In this document: piece by piece, positions 44,331-52,972 of the stretch | How positions within the stretch are numbered: the first letter of the stretch is position 1 | Layout: each line of letters begins with the position of its first letter | DNA from: Anaerocolumna sp. MB42-C2 | Lineage (GTDB): Bacteria; Bacillota; Clostridia; Lachnospirales; Lachnospiraceae | Direction of reading: 5' to 3' | DNA length: 64,000 bases | Assembly (NCBI RefSeq): GCF_030913705.1 | Contig: NZ_CP133190.1 | Coordinates: 4,985,501 to 5,049,500 of the forward strand | Program-made: the position numbers and the translations under genes | Notes under the pieces: model-generated | What the model was told of the DNA's origin: nothing | Database searches by the model: none | What the model saw: the letters and a program-made list of their open reading frames with translations, nothing else

Positions 44331-44534
44331 ATGAGACACACATTGCAAATAAGTGTTTCAAAAGAAACGCCGAGTGGTGGAATTATCAGCTGTCGTCATG
44401 TAACTGTCAGAGAAAAGCTCCTACGCTTTCTTCTGGGGAAAAGGCAGCGATTAACAGTCATCGTTCCAGGTGACACCGTGGAATCGCTATCCATCAATGA
44501 GGTAGGTGAGGGAGGAGGCAAAGAGCATGAGTAA
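44331..44534 (+). CDS. Hypothetical phage protein (67 aa)
   Basis: A short protein with a basic centre (VREKLLRFLLGKRQRLTVIV) and an acidic, Gly-rich tail. I do not recognise it. AAAGGAAGG lies upstream of the ATG. Its end overlaps the next gene by 8 bp, so it belongs to the phage replication operon. Confidence 0.55.
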   Translation: MRHTLQISVSKETPSGGIISCRHVTVREKLLRFLLGKRQRLTVIVPGDTVESLSINEVGEGGGKEHE

Positions 44535-44850
44535 GGTTAGTTTGTTATTGGATGTAATTAATGACCTTAAAAAGTTGACGGGGAGCCTGCAGACATTGGC
44601 AGAAACTTTTGATACCAATGTATCAGCGGGCGGAGCACAGGCAGAAACATCTGCTCTGGTAACTGAGACAAAGCCTGCTAAGAAAAAAATTACACTTGAG
44701 CAGGTCAGAGAAGTACTGGCAGAGAAGTCACATGACGGTTTCACAGCAGAGATTAGAGCACTACTTGAAAAGTATGGGGCAGATAAGCTTAGTAAAATTG
44801 ATTCCGCACACTATGCCGCACTTTTAGCGGATGCGGAGGCATTGAAATGA
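44527..44850 (+). CDS. Hypothetical phage protein (107 aa)
   Basis: A 107-residue protein, charged and probably helical, with an Ala/Thr-rich linker (residues about 30-50) followed by a Lys-rich stretch (KPAKKKITLEQVREVLAEKS). Similar proteins sit before DUF2800 genes in many Firmicutes prophages. The ATG at 44527 follows GGAGG. It overlaps the DUF2800 gene by 4 bp. The position suggests a DNA-metabolism accessory role, without direct evidence. Confidence 0.6.
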   Translation: MSKVSLLLDVINDLKKLTGSLQTLAETFDTNVSAGGAQAETSALVTETKPAKKKITLEQVREVLAEKSHDGFTAEIRALLEKYGADKLSKIDSAHYAALLADAEALK

Positions 44851-45971
44851 GCAATCATGCAATTTTATCAGCATCCTCTGCCCATCGCTGGATGGTATGC
44901 ACACCATCTGCTCGATTGGAACAGGAGTTTAAGGATACAGCCAGCAAAGCGGCAGAAGAAGGCTCTGCTGCTCATGCCCTCGCGGAACACAAACTGAGAA
45001 AAGCCCTAAAGATGCGATCTAAGAAACCGGTGTCAGATTATGACTGTGATGAGATGGATGTACTTACGGATGATTATGTAAGTTTCATTCTGGAGCAGCT
45101 TGCACAGGTTAAACTACAATGCCCGGACCCCCTTGTGCTTATTGAACAGAAATTGAACTTCTCAAATTATGTACCCGATGGCTTTGGTACTGGGGACTGC
45201 CTTATTATAGCAGATGGCACGATGCACATTATCGATTTCAAATATGGGCAAGGAATTCTGGTTGAAGCTGAAGAAAATCCCCAGATGAAACTTTATGCTC
45301 TTGGTGCACTGGAGTATTTCGATGACATCTATGACATCGATAATGTGTCTATGACCATATTCCAGCCGAGACGGGAGAATGTAAGCACGTTCACGGTGCC
45401 AAAGGAATCACTTTATCTGTGGGCGGCAAAAGTACTGGTACCCACTGCCAAGATTGCCTTTGAAGGTGGCGGCGAATTTGTGCCGGGTGAGCACTGCCAG
45501 TTCTGTCGGGCGGAGGTTAAATGCCGAGCAAGAGCGGAAGCAAAGCTAAAGCTTGCAGCTTTTGAGTTCGAATTACCACCCTTGCTATCAGATGAGGAGA
45601 TTGCTGAAATTCTCGAAAAACTGGATGATTTAGTTTCATGGGCTAACACAATAAAAGATTATGCCCTAGCAACAGCAATTGAAGGTAAGGAATGGCCAGG
45701 TTACAAACTGGTGGAGGGACGTTCAAACCGTAGATATACCGATGAGGAAGCGGTAGCAGCGTCACTGAAGGCAGCAGGGTACCGTGATATTTACCGGCAG
45801 ATACTTATCACCATCACCGAGGCAGAGAAGCTGCTTGGAAAGAAGAAGTTCAATGAAGTCCTTGGAGACTACATCATCAAACCACAAGGACGTCCGACCC
45901 TTGTGTCTGTCAATGATAAGCGGCCGGCACTAAACCTATCGGCAAATCAGGATTTTAAGGAGGAAAAATAA
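44847..45971 (+). CDS. DUF2800 protein (phage RecB-like nuclease)
   Basis: A 374-residue protein matching DUF2800. The N-terminus LSASSAHRWMVCTPSARLE, the core nuclease motif MHIIDFKYGQG near residue 130 and a C-terminal Cys cluster (HCQFCRAEVKCRARAE) resemble the AddB/Cas4-like PD-(D/E)XK nucleases with an iron-sulfur site. It probably processes DNA ends during phage replication or recombination. It starts inside the preceding gene's stop (ATGA) and abuts the DUF2815 gene. Confidence 0.85.
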   Translation: MSNHAILSASSAHRWMVCTPSARLEQEFKDTASKAAEEGSAAHALAEHKLRKALKMRSKKPVSDYDCDEMDVLTDDYVSFILEQLAQVKLQCPDPLVLIEQKLNFSNYVPDGFGTGDCLIIADGTMHIIDFKYGQGILVEAEENPQMKLYALGALEYFDDIYDIDNVSMTIFQPRRENVSTFTVPKESLYLWAAKVLVPTAKIAFEGGGEFVPGEHCQFCRAEVKCRARAEAKLKLAAFEFELPPLLSDEEIAEILEKLDDLVSWANTIKDYALATAIEGKEWPGYKLVEGRSNRRYTDEEAVAASLKAAGYRDIYRQILITITEAEKLLGKKKFNEVLGDYIIKPQGRPTLVSVNDKRPALNLSANQDFKEEK

Positions 45972-46549
45972 TGTCAAATACAGCAAAAAGCGTAAATCAT
46001 AATGAAAGCAAAAACCCTACAAAGGTTGTAACAGGGGTAGTTCGTCTCAGTTATGCAAATGTGTGGGAACCAAAGAGTATTAATGGAAGTGCAGAAAAAT
46101 ACAGTGTCAGTCTGATCATCCCAAAAAGCGATACAAAGACGATTGCCGCTATTAATGCTGCAGTAAATGCAGCCATCGAAGAAGGAAAAGGCAAGTTCGG
46201 TGGTAAGGTTCCAAACAGGGCTGCATTGAAACTGCCGCTCCGTGATGGGGACATTGATCGTCCTGATGATGAAGCTTATGTAGACTGCTACTTTGTCAAT
46301 GCAAATTCCAACACAGCACCACAGGTTGTAGATAAGCAGGTACAGCCTATATTGGATCGTTCAGAAGTCTATTCCGGTGTTTATGCAAGGGTATCAATTA
46401 ATTTTTATGCATTCAACTCAAACGGAAATAAAGGCATTGCCTGCGGTTTAGGTAACATTCAGAAGATAAAGGACGGAGAACCATTAGGTGGTCGTTCTAA
46501 CGCAGAGGATGACTTTGCTATTGATGTGGATGATGATTTCCTATCATGA
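45971..46549 (+). CDS. DUF2815 protein (probable phage single-strand DNA-binding protein)
   Basis: A 192-residue protein of the DUF2815 family (VTGVVRLSYANVWEPK, YSVSLIIPKSDTKTI, YSGVYARVSINFYAFN), with an acidic C-terminus (DDFAIDVDDDF) like that of single-strand DNA-binding proteins. Structures and context for this family suggest ssDNA binding, as in T7 gp2.5-like proteins. It lies between the DUF2800 nuclease and the polymerase, overlapping each by a few bases. Confidence 0.85.
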   Translation: MSNTAKSVNHNESKNPTKVVTGVVRLSYANVWEPKSINGSAEKYSVSLIIPKSDTKTIAAINAAVNAAIEEGKGKFGGKVPNRAALKLPLRDGDIDRPDDEAYVDCYFVNANSNTAPQVVDKQVQPILDRSEVYSGVYARVSINFYAFNSNGNKGIACGLGNIQKIKDGEPLGGRSNAEDDFAIDVDDDFLS

Positions 46550-48519
46550 GAGCACTTTATCTGGATTTGGAAACCTACTCGAGTGCAGACCTAAGTAAAT
46601 GCGGTGTGTATCGTTATTCGGAATCACCAGACTTTGAAATCCTCCTATTTGGTTACAGCATAGACGGAGGTGAGGTTCGTGTCATTGACCTCGCCTCCGG
46701 TGAAATCCTTCCGAAAGAAATCTGGGAAGCATTGATAAATGAAAATGTTATTAAGTGGGCACATAATGCACAGTTTGAACGGGTTTGCCTGTCACGGTGG
46801 CTCGAGCATCAGAGTATAACATTTGCTTCATGGGATAAAAAGAGCAGGTTTCTAAATCCTGTAGCCTGGCGGTGTACCATGGTATGGTCTGCTTATCTGG
46901 GACTGCCATTATCACTGGAAGAAGCGGCAATTGTGACGGGAGCCGAGAAGAAAAAGCTTTCCGAAGGTAAAGAGCTTATCAGGTTTTTCTGTTCGCCCTG
47001 CAAGCCAACCAAAGCAAACGGAGGACGTACGAGAAACCTACCAAGCCATGCTCCGGATAAGTGGGAGCGTTTTAAAGCCTATAATGCAAGGGATGTGGAA
47101 ACCGAGATGGCGATTGCAAGTAAGCTATTAAAGTTTCCGATTCCGGAGGATGAGTGGAAATACTATCGCCTTGACCAAGAAATTAATGACAGAGGTATTC
47201 AGTTGGATATAGACCTTGTAAGGGAAGCAATCCGGTGTGATGAGCAGTCAAAGGAGGAACTCACCAGAACCATGAGAGAAATCACTGATCTTGAAAATCC
47301 AAATTCGGTCGTTCAGATGAAGGCATGGCTTGGAGAAAATGGGTTGGAAACGACTTCGCTTGGTAAAGAGGCAGTTAAGGAATTACTAAAGACTGCACCA
47401 GAGGAGCTTGCAGATGTATTGACAATGAGGCAGTCACTGGCGAAGAGCAGCGTGAAGAAATACACGGCAATGGAAAAAGCTATATGCAAAGACGGAAGGG
47501 TCAGAGGGCTGCTTCAATTCTACGGAGCCAACCGAACCGGAAGATTTGCAGGGCGGCTTGTACAGGTGCAGAATCTCCCGCAGAACCATCTGCCCGATTT
47601 GGCGCAGGCACGCAGTCTTTTGAAGATGGGAAATTTTGATGCCTTGGAAATGTTATATGATTCAGTTCCGGCTGTTCTGTCGGAACTGATCAGAACAGCA
47701 TTTGTGCCAAAACCGGATTTTAAGTTTATAGTATCGGATTTCTCGGCAATTGAAGCGAGGGTAATTGCCTGGCTTGCAGGAGAGTCCTGGCGAAATGAGG
47801 TGTTTGCCACACATGGCAAGATTTACGAAGCGTCGGCAAGCCAGATGTTCCGTATTCCAATCGAGGAGATTACTAAGGGCAGTCCTTTGCGGCAGAAAGG
47901 TAAGATTGCAGAGCTGGCACTGGGATATGGTGGATCTGTTGGGGCATTGAAGACTATGGGTGCCCTAGAGATGGGACTCACCGAAGAGGAGCTTCAGCCC
48001 TTGGTGACGGCTTGGCGCACAGCTAATCCGAATATTGTTCGATTGTGGTGGGATGTGGATCATGCTGCAACAACTGCAGTCCGGGAACGAACCAATACAC
48101 AGACTCACGGGATACGTTTTGAATATCGCAGTGGTTTTCTTTTCATCACGCTTCCCTCCGACAGACGCCTTGCATATGTGAAACCCAAAATGGGTCTGAA
48201 CCATTTTGGTAGCGAGACAGTGACCTATGAAGGCGTAGGTGCCACGAAGAAGTGGGAACGGATAGAAAGCTATGGTCCGAAGTTTGTAGAGAATATTGTC
48301 CAGGCAATCAGCCGTGACATTCTCTGTTATGCCATGCGACGCCTTAATAGTATCGGGCTTTCCATTGTAATGCATGTACATGATGAGGTAGTTATTGAAG
48401 CATCTGAGGATGTTTCAACTGAGATGGTCTGCAGCTATATGGGTGAAACACCTTCTTGGGTAAAAGGTCTTTTACTGCGAGCTGACGGTTATGAATGTCA
48501 GTTTTATAAAAAGGATTAA
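46546..48519 (+). CDS. Phage family A DNA polymerase
   Basis: A 657-residue replicative polymerase. An N-terminal 3'-5' exonuclease domain starts at MRALYLDLETYSS. The polymerase domain shows motif A DFSAIEARVIAW near residue 400, motif B RQKGKIAELALGYGGSVGAL and motif C MHVHDEVVIE near residue 610. There is no 5'-3' exonuclease domain, as expected for phage enzymes. It overlaps the DUF2815 gene by 4 bp. Confidence 0.92.
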   Translation: MRALYLDLETYSSADLSKCGVYRYSESPDFEILLFGYSIDGGEVRVIDLASGEILPKEIWEALINENVIKWAHNAQFERVCLSRWLEHQSITFASWDKKSRFLNPVAWRCTMVWSAYLGLPLSLEEAAIVTGAEKKKLSEGKELIRFFCSPCKPTKANGGRTRNLPSHAPDKWERFKAYNARDVETEMAIASKLLKFPIPEDEWKYYRLDQEINDRGIQLDIDLVREAIRCDEQSKEELTRTMREITDLENPNSVVQMKAWLGENGLETTSLGKEAVKELLKTAPEELADVLTMRQSLAKSSVKKYTAMEKAICKDGRVRGLLQFYGANRTGRFAGRLVQVQNLPQNHLPDLAQARSLLKMGNFDALEMLYDSVPAVLSELIRTAFVPKPDFKFIVSDFSAIEARVIAWLAGESWRNEVFATHGKIYEASASQMFRIPIEEITKGSPLRQKGKIAELALGYGGSVGALKTMGALEMGLTEEELQPLVTAWRTANPNIVRLWWDVDHAATTAVRERTNTQTHGIRFEYRSGFLFITLPSDRRLAYVKPKMGLNHFGSETVTYEGVGATKKWERIESYGPKFVENIVQAISRDILCYAMRRLNSIGLSIVMHVHDEVVIEASEDVSTEMVCSYMGETPSWVKGLLLRADGYECQFYKKD

Positions 48520-48528
48520 CAATTTTCG

Positions 48529-48575
48529 AATATCCTCACAAGCAGCCGTTTTCATGGCTATGCAGTGAGGATATT
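48529..48575. terminator. Inverted repeat between the polymerase and DUF932 genes
   Basis: AATATCCTCAC (48529-48539) and GTGAGGATATT (48565-48575) form a perfect 11-bp stem, with a second GCAGCC/GGCTATGC pairing inside. It has only a weak T run. A partial copy of the left arm (ATATCCTCACA) also occurs near 44250. Confidence 0.5.
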
Positions 48576-48598
48576 TATCAAAATTTCAGGAGGTATCT

Positions 48599-49663
48599 AT
48601 GAAAACAGGAAAAACATTGCAGGAACTGGCGGCTGAAATTGACCGTCAGGCAAAAGTAAAGCGTGATTTTGTTGCAGGCAGTCATTCCATGTTAATGGCG
48701 GATGAGGGAAGGTCTTTTCATCTTACCAATACCAAAGACGGTCATCCTGTATCATCTGAATTTAAGATGGCGGAGCTGTTCCACCGGCAGCTTGGTTCAA
48801 GTCTTGGCATCCCTGCCAAATACTACGATAAGATGCGTGAAGATTACCCTGACCTATTAGTGCAGAATGTCAATGGATGGCTGGGGAAGGAACAGTCTAA
48901 GCACACCATAAGGACTCTTGATGGAACGGCACGTGCATTCCTTTCCGACCGTTACCGTCGGATTGATAATGCAGATATTATGAGGTCAGTGCTTCCTGTT
49001 ATCGGAGAAATGAAAGGTGCATTCGTGGAAAGCTGTGAAGTAACAGAAAGCCGTATGTATATCAAAGTGGTCAATACCCGCCTTGAAATGGAGGTAAGAA
49101 AGGGCGATATCGTTCAGGCAGGAATTGTGATTAGTAATAGTGAGGTGGGACTTGGGAGTGTGCAGGTCATGCCGCTGGTTTACCGTCTGGTGTGTCTAAA
49201 TGGCATGGTGGTAAACGACATGGGTAAGAGGAAATACCATATCGGGCGGGAAAACGAAGAAACGTGGGAATTATTCTGTGATGAAACTCTGCAGGCTGAT
49301 GATAAAGCATTCATGTTAAAGCTGAAAGATATCGTTCGATCAGCAGTAGATGAAGCTAAGTTTTCCATGGTGGTTAATAAGCTACGTGATGCCACAGAAG
49401 CAAGAATTACCGCCCGCGTTCCGGATGTAGTGGAGCTGACCTCTAAGCAGTATGGATTTACGGGTAACGAGGAATCGGATATCCTCAAATACTTAATTGA
49501 GGGTGGGGATTTAACACTTTACGGACTGTCCAATGCAGTTACCCGTACTTCACAGAACGTTCCCGATTATGACCGTGCCACAGTACTTGAAAGTGCCGGA
49601 TGGGAGATTGCTGCAATGCCACGAGATAGTTGGAAAAGTATCAATGCGGGGGTGTTGACATGA
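48599..49663 (+). CDS. DUF932 phage/plasmid-like protein
   Basis: A 354-residue protein of the DUF932 family, found in many phages and plasmids. Conserved stretches include TARAFLSDRYRRIDNADI near residue 108 and a central GIVISNSEVGLGSVQVMPLVYRL-like region (shown here in part). The biochemical role is not established; the replication-module context suggests DNA metabolism. CAGGAGG precedes the ATG. Its stop overlaps the next start (ATGA). Confidence 0.82.
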   Translation: MKTGKTLQELAAEIDRQAKVKRDFVAGSHSMLMADEGRSFHLTNTKDGHPVSSEFKMAELFHRQLGSSLGIPAKYYDKMREDYPDLLVQNVNGWLGKEQSKHTIRTLDGTARAFLSDRYRRIDNADIMRSVLPVIGEMKGAFVESCEVTESRMYIKVVNTRLEMEVRKGDIVQAGIVISNSEVGLGSVQVMPLVYRLVCLNGMVVNDMGKRKYHIGRENEETWELFCDETLQADDKAFMLKLKDIVRSAVDEAKFSMVVNKLRDATEARITARVPDVVELTSKQYGFTGNEESDILKYLIEGGDLTLYGLSNAVTRTSQNVPDYDRATVLESAGWEIAAMPRDSWKSINAGVLT

Positions 49664-50109
49664 ATCTGCGTAACAGTGAAGGCTATCCAGACCCAACCGC
49701 GGCGGAGGCTTTGGCGAACGTAAGGCGGGAAGAAAAGCTAAAGGAGTGGAAACCCTGTGTGTTTATCTGCTCTTCCTATTCGGGAGATATTAGCCGGAAT
49801 ACACAGAATGCCCAGAGGTACTTAAAATTTGCAGCAGATAAAGGTGCCATCCCTTTTGCATCTCACCTGCTTTATCCTCTGGTACTGGATGATAGCGATC
49901 CCACTCAGCGAGAACTTGGATTGTTCTTCGGTATGGTGTGGCTTTGTAAGTGTGATGAGCTTTGGGCATTCGGTGATTATATATCCACTGGGATGAAGGC
50001 TGAAATAGAAAAAGCAAAAAGACGCGGAATGCAAGTACGGTATTTTACGGAAAACTGCGAGGAGGTGCAAACTTATGAAAATTGCAGTAGGCAACAGCCG
50101 CATGGATAA
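49660..50109 (+). CDS. DUF4406/nucleoside deoxyribosyltransferase-like phage protein
   Basis: A 149-residue protein. The segment CVFICSSYSGDISRNTQNAQ near residue 37 and PFASHLLYPLVLDD resemble the DUF4406/DUF7768-type relatives of nucleoside 2-deoxyribosyltransferases. The ATG at 49660 is coupled to the DUF932 stop. It overlaps the VapE-like gene by 35 bp. A role in nucleotide metabolism is inferred; some members are thought to be degenerate. Confidence 0.7.
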   Translation: MNLRNSEGYPDPTAAEALANVRREEKLKEWKPCVFICSSYSGDISRNTQNAQRYLKFAADKGAIPFASHLLYPLVLDDSDPTQRELGLFFGMVWLCKCDELWAFGDYISTGMKAEIEKAKRRGMQVRYFTENCEEVQTYENCSRQQPHG

Positions 50110-52420
50110 AAAATGGAAGAACAGGGATATCTCATGGGAGGATTTCAAGAGTACCGTACGGGCAACGAAGCGTACCACAGAGACCGTTACAGAATTTCGT
50201 AAGATGAGCCGCGCCCATCAGGATTCCATCAAGGATGTAGGAGGATTTGTTGGCGGAGCTCTGCGTGAAGGTAAGCGCAGGAACGGCTATGTCCTATGCC
50301 GTTCCATGCTCACTTTGGATATGGATTATGCAGAGCCGAGCATATGGGAGCAGATAGATTTGCTTCATGACTGGCGATGTCTAGCTTATTCTACACACAA
50401 ACATACACCGGAGGCTCCACGATTAAGACTCATCATTCCGCTTTCCCGTGAGGTAGTCGAGGATGAATACCCCGCACTGGGTCGCATGGTGGCAAAGGAG
50501 ATCGGCATCGATCTTTTCGACGATACCACTTACGAAGCATCCCGGCTGATGTATTGGCCATCCACACCTGCTGACGGTGAGTTTGTGTTCAGGGAAAAGG
50601 ATGGCGGGCTACTTGATCCGGATGAATATCTTGCCAGATATGCCGACTGGCGCGATGCTTCCGTTTGGCCAGTATCATCCAGACAATCAGAGGTCGTGCG
50701 GAGGCAGATAATAAAGCAATCTGATCCACTTACGAAGGAAGGAATTATAGGAGTGTTCTGCAGGACGTATTCCATAGAGGAAGCAATTGAAACTTTTCTT
50801 TCGGATGTATATGAACCAAGCGTTATGAATGGTCGTTATGATTATATCCCTGCCGATTCGTCCGCAGGCTTAGTAATATATGATGGCAAGTTTGCCTACA
50901 GCCACCATGCCACTGACCCTGCCTGCGGTCGTTTGCTGAATGCCTTTGACCTTGTTAGAATTCACCGGTTCAGGGAACTTGATGATAAGGTCTCTGATAA
51001 TACACCACCCGGCAAGCTTCCATCCTTTAAAGCAATGAATGAGCTTGCCGTAAAGGACGAGAGAGTTAGGGAACAATTTGCTGAAGAACGCAAAGTACAG
51101 GCCGCGTCGGAATTTTCCGACGGGGATTGGCAGAAGCATCTTGACCTTGACAAGACAGGAACGGTAAAGAATACACTTCGTAACCTCACATTGATCCTAG
51201 AGAATGATCCGGTACTTGAGAGCATTGTGTTTAACCAGTTATCTGATGGTATGGAGATAAAAGGTGAGGTTCCATGGCCACATCCCTCAAGGTTCTGGCG
51301 TGATGCAGATGATGCGCAGCTGATCAGCTATGTCGATGGCCATTATGGTTCTTTCTCTGCCAGGAATTATGAGATTGCGGTAACTAAGGTAACCGATGAC
51401 CGTTCCTACCATCCGATCAGGGAGTTTATCGAAGCATTACCGGAATGGGATAAAATACCCCGAGTGGATACCCTTTTGGTGGATTATCTTGGTGCAACGG
51501 ATAATGCCTATGTTCGCTCAGTCACAAGGAAAACCCTATGTGCAGCAATCGCGCGTATCCTGACTCCAGGCATTAAGTTCGATTCCATGCTGGTGCTTAA
51601 CGGACCACAGGGAGTTGGTAAAAGTACTCTTATTGCAAAGCTGGGAGGAGAATGGTTTTCTGACAGCCTTTCGTTATCAGACACAAAGGATAAAACAGCT
51701 GCTGAGAAATTACAAGGTTATTGGATATTGGAGATAGGTGAGCTTGCGGGGCTTAAGAAAGCAGAGCTAGAGACACTGCGCAGCTTTCTTTCCAGGCAGA
51801 ACGACATCTACCGCGCCAGTTTTGGGCGACGTGCTACACCACATCTGCGACAGTGCGTGTTCTTTGGAACTACCAATGCCGAGAAAGGGTATCTGCGTGA
51901 TACTACTGGTAACCGACGTTTCTGGCCGGTCAAAACACCCGGAAGCAGTAAAAGACAGTCATGGCAGCTTACTAAGGAGGAAGTCCTTCAGATATGGGCA
52001 GAAGCACGTATTTATGTCAAAGCGGGTGAAAAGCTATACCTTGATTCGGGACTTGAAAAGCTTGCAAAGGAAGAACAGCGGGAAGCGATAGAGTCTGATG
52101 AACGTGAAGGTTTGGTTCGTGACTTCCTCGAAATGCTTCTGCCTGAGGAGTGGGAAAGTATGGACTTATACGAACGCCGGGCATTTGTCAGCGGTACGGA
52201 ATTCGGGGAGAGTCACCGTATCGGTGTTCGTAAACGTGAGTCTGTCTCCAATATGGAGATCTGGTGTGAGTGCTTCGGAAAAGACCGCGCCAATCTTCGG
52301 AGAATAGACGGTAATGAGATTTCTGCTATTATGGCGGGGATTAGCGGTTGGAGCGGTATTGTCAAGAAAGAACGAATTCCACTTTATGGTCCACAATGGC
52401 TTTATGTTCCAAAGCCATGA
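50075..52420 (+). CDS. VapE-family phage primase-helicase
   Basis: A 781-residue protein. The N-terminal part (to about residue 250) resembles a primase-like region with LDMDYAE and WRCLAYSTHKHTPEAPRLR. The C-terminal VapE (virulence-associated E) domain carries Walker A NGPQGVGKST near residue 510, EIGELAGLKKAE and GTTNAEKGYLRDTTGNRRFW. It would open the phage origin and move along DNA during replication. It lies just upstream of an iteron-rich, AT-rich intergenic region that may be that origin. Confidence 0.88.
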   Translation: MKIAVGNSRMDKKWKNRDISWEDFKSTVRATKRTTETVTEFRKMSRAHQDSIKDVGGFVGGALREGKRRNGYVLCRSMLTLDMDYAEPSIWEQIDLLHDWRCLAYSTHKHTPEAPRLRLIIPLSREVVEDEYPALGRMVAKEIGIDLFDDTTYEASRLMYWPSTPADGEFVFREKDGGLLDPDEYLARYADWRDASVWPVSSRQSEVVRRQIIKQSDPLTKEGIIGVFCRTYSIEEAIETFLSDVYEPSVMNGRYDYIPADSSAGLVIYDGKFAYSHHATDPACGRLLNAFDLVRIHRFRELDDKVSDNTPPGKLPSFKAMNELAVKDERVREQFAEERKVQAASEFSDGDWQKHLDLDKTGTVKNTLRNLTLILENDPVLESIVFNQLSDGMEIKGEVPWPHPSRFWRDADDAQLISYVDGHYGSFSARNYEIAVTKVTDDRSYHPIREFIEALPEWDKIPRVDTLLVDYLGATDNAYVRSVTRKTLCAAIARILTPGIKFDSMLVLNGPQGVGKSTLIAKLGGEWFSDSLSLSDTKDKTAAEKLQGYWILEIGELAGLKKAELETLRSFLSRQNDIYRASFGRRATPHLRQCVFFGTTNAEKGYLRDTTGNRRFWPVKTPGSSKRQSWQLTKEEVLQIWAEARIYVKAGEKLYLDSGLEKLAKEEQREAIESDEREGLVRDFLEMLLPEEWESMDLYERRAFVSGTEFGESHRIGVRKRESVSNMEIWCECFGKDRANLRRIDGNEISAIMAGISGWSGIVKKERIPLYGPQWLYVPKP

Positions 52421-52668
52421 TTGGGTTTGGAACATATGGAACAACAATCGTTGTTGGAACAACTACCGCCTGTTCCAATGAACCAAGAACCTCACTTCGG
52501 TACATTACATGGGAACGGGCGGCAGCCCTTATGTAGTAGGATGCATAATAATCTGTGTTCCATTGTTCCAATTATTATTATTTAAAATAATAGTAATGAT
52601 AAAGAGCAATTGGGTGCACGCATACACATATATACGCGCGTATAGAGATATTTTGGATTTTGGGAACA
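52405..52668. other. Candidate phage replication origin (GGAACA iterons and AT-rich block)
   Basis: GGAACA or its complement TGTTCC occurs eight times here: 52405, 52429, 52438, 52456, 52471, 52556, 52564 and 52663. Several sit as TGGAACA pairs. An AT-only stretch (about 52570-52592) follows, suited to strand opening. The block lies at the end of the VapE gene and before the VRR-NUC gene, and it has no open frame. Operator function for a regulator is the alternative. Confidence 0.5.
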
Positions 52669-52681
52669 CATGGAGGCAATC

Positions 52682-52972
52682 ATGAGAGAGAAATATATTG
52701 AGCAGAAACTGGTCAAAGAAGTCAAAAGTTACGGTGGTATAGCACTAAAGTTTAATTCTCCGGGCTTTGACGGAGTACCGGACAGATTAATATTACTTCC
52801 AGGTGGCAGAGCTGCATTTACTGAAGTAAAAAAGCATGGGATGAAACCCAGACCATTACAGTTACAAAGGCATGGAATGCTTCAACGTCTTGGATTTAAA
52901 GTGTTTGTTATTGATGATGAGGAGCAGATTAAGCCAATGCTTATGGAGATCTTAGGAGGTGATGCCAAATGA
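52682..52972 (+). CDS. VRR-NUC domain nuclease
   Basis: A 96-residue protein that is almost entirely a VRR-NUC domain, a PD-(D/E)XK fold: LVKEVKSYGGIALKFNSPG, VPDRLILLPGG and the catalytic E-x-K in AFTEVKKHG. The domain occurs in FAN1 and in phage Holliday-junction-type nucleases. I use ATG 52682, which follows GGAGG; an ATG at 52670 overlaps that site. The stop overlaps the start of the helicase gene. Confidence 0.87.
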   Translation: MREKYIEQKLVKEVKSYGGIALKFNSPGFDGVPDRLILLPGGRAAFTEVKKHGMKPRPLQLQRHGMLQRLGFKVFVIDDEEQIKPMLMEILGGDAK

